Positions 62,343 through 64,000 of a stretch of DNA of 64,000 nt are shown here, piece by piece. Source of the DNA: Deltaproteobacteria bacterium (GTDB lineage Bacteria > Myxococcota > UBA727 > VGSZ01); the NCBI GenBank assembly GCA_016177705.1, contig JACOUT010000014.1, positions 186,001-250,000 on the forward strand, read 5' to 3'. Position 1 is the first letter of the stretch, and each line of letters begins with the position of its first letter. The notes below the pieces were generated by a model. That model saw only the letters and a program-made list of their open reading frames with translations. It had not been told where the DNA came from and searched no databases. Both the position numbers and the translations under genes were made by a program.

Positions 62343-64000
62343 CGCGCAGCGCCCTCACGGCATCGGACCGCACACTCCTTGACCGCCGCGAAGAACTCCG
62401 CGGTCTCGTCCGTGGACATCGCCGCCAACCGCTCGTGCGCCTTCACCAAGGGTGGCGCGCACGCGATCTGCAGGCAGTACCTGGCAAGGAACCGCGCGCG
62501 CTCTGTTCCGGTGACTGGGAGGTCGGGCAAAGGGGCTGGGCTTGGCTTCCGGGGAGAGGCCGCCGGGCGGCGGCGCGGGACCGATCCGGTGGCCTCGTCG
62601 ACGGTACCCTCCAGGGGTTCGACGGGCATTTGATCATCGCGTGCCGTGCTCGGTGGCTGGGCGTCCGGTCTCGGCTCGACGATCGGCGCGAGGGGCGACG
62701 TGCGGTCCTCCGCAGGTTTCACCGAGGCCGACTGCGCCACGGGGGGTGCCGGCGTCGAGATCGACGTCGGCGGTGAGCTCCGTGACCATGCCCACGTGAG
62801 CGCGACGGCGATCGCCGCTGTCGTGAGGCCGATCGCGAGCGCCGCGCGCAAGCTGCGCGGCCGCAGCGGCAGTACCAAGGTGGCCGCGCGCGCGGCGGCG
62901 GCCGGCTGCTGTTTGCTGGTGACCGTCGAGGTCTCCGCGTCCTCCGTTGGCGTCGCCTGGATCCGCTCGTGCGCCGCGGTGGACTCGTCGGACGACTGCT
63001 GCGTCGACGTGGCGAAGCGCACGGTGCGAGTCACCTCTCGTGGCGCCTCAGGCGGCGGCGTCGCGATCAGCTCAGCGCGCGTCCGTCGATCCTTTGCCTC
63101 CTCGTCGGGAAACAGCTCTGCCATGAGCTTGCGCAGCTCGGCCGTGCTGCCAACCCGTTGTCGCCGCAACTGGTACTCGTGCAGCGCAACCTTGAGCTCC
63201 CCGCACGAGGAGAAGCGGGCCGTGGGATCGGCGGCGACGGCGCGTTGGACGATGTCGCGCAGCTCGACGGGTAGCCTCGCCAAGCCCGGCGCCTCGTGCG
63301 TCCCCTTGCCGACACAGAGCCACACATCGTCCATCGAGAGACCCTGGTAGTACCGCTCGCCGACCAGCAGCTCGTAGAGCAGCACGCCGGCCGCGAACAC
63401 GTCGGTGCGGCGGTCGATGGGATCGCCGCGGGCCTGCTCGGGAGACATGTACTGCAGCTTGCCGAGCACCACGCCCGGCTCGGTGCGTTCGAGCTTGTGC
63501 GTCGAGGTCGCGAGGCCGAAGTCGATGAGCTTCACCTCCCCCTCGAAGCTCACCATCACGTTCTGCGGAGAGACGTCCCGATGGACGATGCCGAGCGGCT
63601 TGCCGGAGCGCGCATCGACCATGCGATGTGCGTAGTCGAGCGCCTCGAGCACCTCTCCAATGATGTGCAGACCCAACGCGGTCGGCAGCTCGCGCTGCTG
63701 GTTCTTCGCACACTCCGCGATGGTGCGCAGATCGCGACCGGCGATCAGCTCCATCGCCAGGTAGTACTGGGCGCCGACGGCGCCGACGTCGAGCACGGGG
63801 CAGATGTTGCGGTGCGCGAGCTGCACGACGGTGCGAGCCTCGTCGACGAATCGCCTCACGTACTCGTCGTCGCCGAGCAGGTTCGCCCGGATCGACTTGA
63901 CCACGCACAGCCGCTCGATGCCGGCGACGCGGCCGACCTTGGCCAGGCAGACGTCGCCCATGCCGCCGCGCGCGATGCGCGAGAGCAGCAGGTAGGGGCC
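62339..64000 (-). CDS. Membrane Ser/Thr protein kinase, N-terminus cut by window edge
   Basis: About 553 codons are visible; the start lies beyond 64000. The kinase domain begins at GPYLLLSRIARGGMG and shows the ATP lysine (VVKSI), catalytic loop IVHRDVSPQN, DFG in LIDFGLA and the YMSPEQARGD activation-end motif, as in Pkn1-type myxobacterial kinases. After about residue 340 comes a Thr/Ser/Gln-rich linker, one membrane helix (ALAIGLTTAAIAVALTWAW), a Pro-rich segment and a small extracytoplasmic tail with two Cys pairs (YCLQIAC, ECAVRC). It could phosphorylate FHA-binding targets such as the protein at 34714. Confidence 0.9.
   Translation of the reverse strand, partial: GPYLLLSRIARGGMGDVCLAKVGRVAGIERLCVVKSIRANLLGDDEYVRRFVDEARTVVQLAHRNICPVLDVGAVGAQYYLAMELIAGRDLRTIAECAKNQQRELPTALGLHIIGEVLEALDYAHRMVDARSGKPLGIVHRDVSPQNVMVSFEGEVKLIDFGLATSTHKLERTEPGVVLGKLQYMSPEQARGDPIDRRTDVFAAGVLLYELLVGERYYQGLSMDDVWLCVGKGTHEAPGLARLPVELRDIVQRAVAADPTARFSSCGELKVALHEYQLRRQRVGSTAELRKLMAELFPDEEAKDRRTRAELIATPPPEAPREVTRTVRFATSTQQSSDESTAAHERIQATPTEDAETSTVTSKQQPAAAARAATLVLPLRPRSLRAALAIGLTTAAIAVALTWAWSRSSPPTSISTPAPPVAQSASVKPAEDRTSPLAPIVEPRPDAQPPSTARDDQMPVEPLEGTVDEATGSVPRRRPAASPRKPSPAPLPDLPVTGTERARFLARYCLQIACAPPLVKAHERLAAMSTDETAEFFAAVKECAVRCREGAAR

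Overview
The window is very GC-rich, densely packed DNA from a Gram-negative bacterium. Several traits together point to a myxobacterium-like (Myxococcota / former Deltaproteobacteria) chromosome: many Sec-dependent lipoproteins with Asp/Gly/Pro linkers, a membrane Ser/Thr kinase, an FHA protein, two PilZ proteins, a secreted caspase-like protein and a Gly-Glu dipeptide repeat. This placement is inference from gene style; no rRNA, tRNA or CRISPR array was seen.

Layout. 1-3319 (minus strand): an SPFH protein cut by the window edge, a large unrecognised protein with Ala/Gly-rich hydrophobic stretches, and a polysaccharide-export lipoprotein. 3410-15593 (plus): a tightly overlapped complex I operon, nuoA-B-C-D-I-H-J-K-L-M-M-N, without nuoE/F/G. 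15606-17738: a VapBC-type toxin-antitoxin pair beside a decayed SWIM/SNF2 helicase gene. 17799-22024: an SRPBCC-like protein, then a minus-strand group (PPC-repeat lipoprotein, sirtuin, unknown helical protein, aldo/keto reductase). 22092-26864 (plus): an ABC-2 exporter (ATPase plus two permeases), a one-domain asparaginase coupled to a GNAT-like protein, and uridine kinase. 26876-31968: PilZ protein, two lipoproteins, dipeptide-epimerase-like enzyme, PQQ sugar dehydrogenase, zinc-ribbon protein. 32043-36765: ECF sigma factor, its probable anti-sigma partner behind a 4 x 14 bp tandem repeat, and an FHA membrane protein. 36732-40848 (minus): corA-manC-manB-ykgJ. 40913-45927 (plus): polyphosphate:AMP phosphotransferase, then a lipoprotein / YidD-like / TPR operon. 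45937-53165: a 1596-residue Kelch-type surface protein, and divergently a secreted caspase-like protein with Cys-rich repeats. 53177-60335: two adjacent DUF4139 proteins, then exbB-exbD-tonB and a long PilZ protein. 60342-64000 (minus): a papain/C39-like protein, a 5'-truncated esterase, and a Ser/Thr kinase cut by the window edge.

The most notable system is the complex I operon. It encodes four antiporter-type pump subunits (NuoL, two NuoM, NuoN) rather than three, and the lateral helix of NuoL is about 24 residues longer than usual, as would be needed to span a fourth pump. This matches the class of four-pump complex I described in the literature as I recall it. The second NuoM has lost the otherwise conserved TM7 lysine, and nuoL and nuoN both appear to use CTG start codons. 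Other items deserving a second look are the secreted caspase/EF-hand/Cys-repeat/barrel-like protein, the C39-like protein next to a kinase, and the YidD-domain protein that carries a signal peptide.
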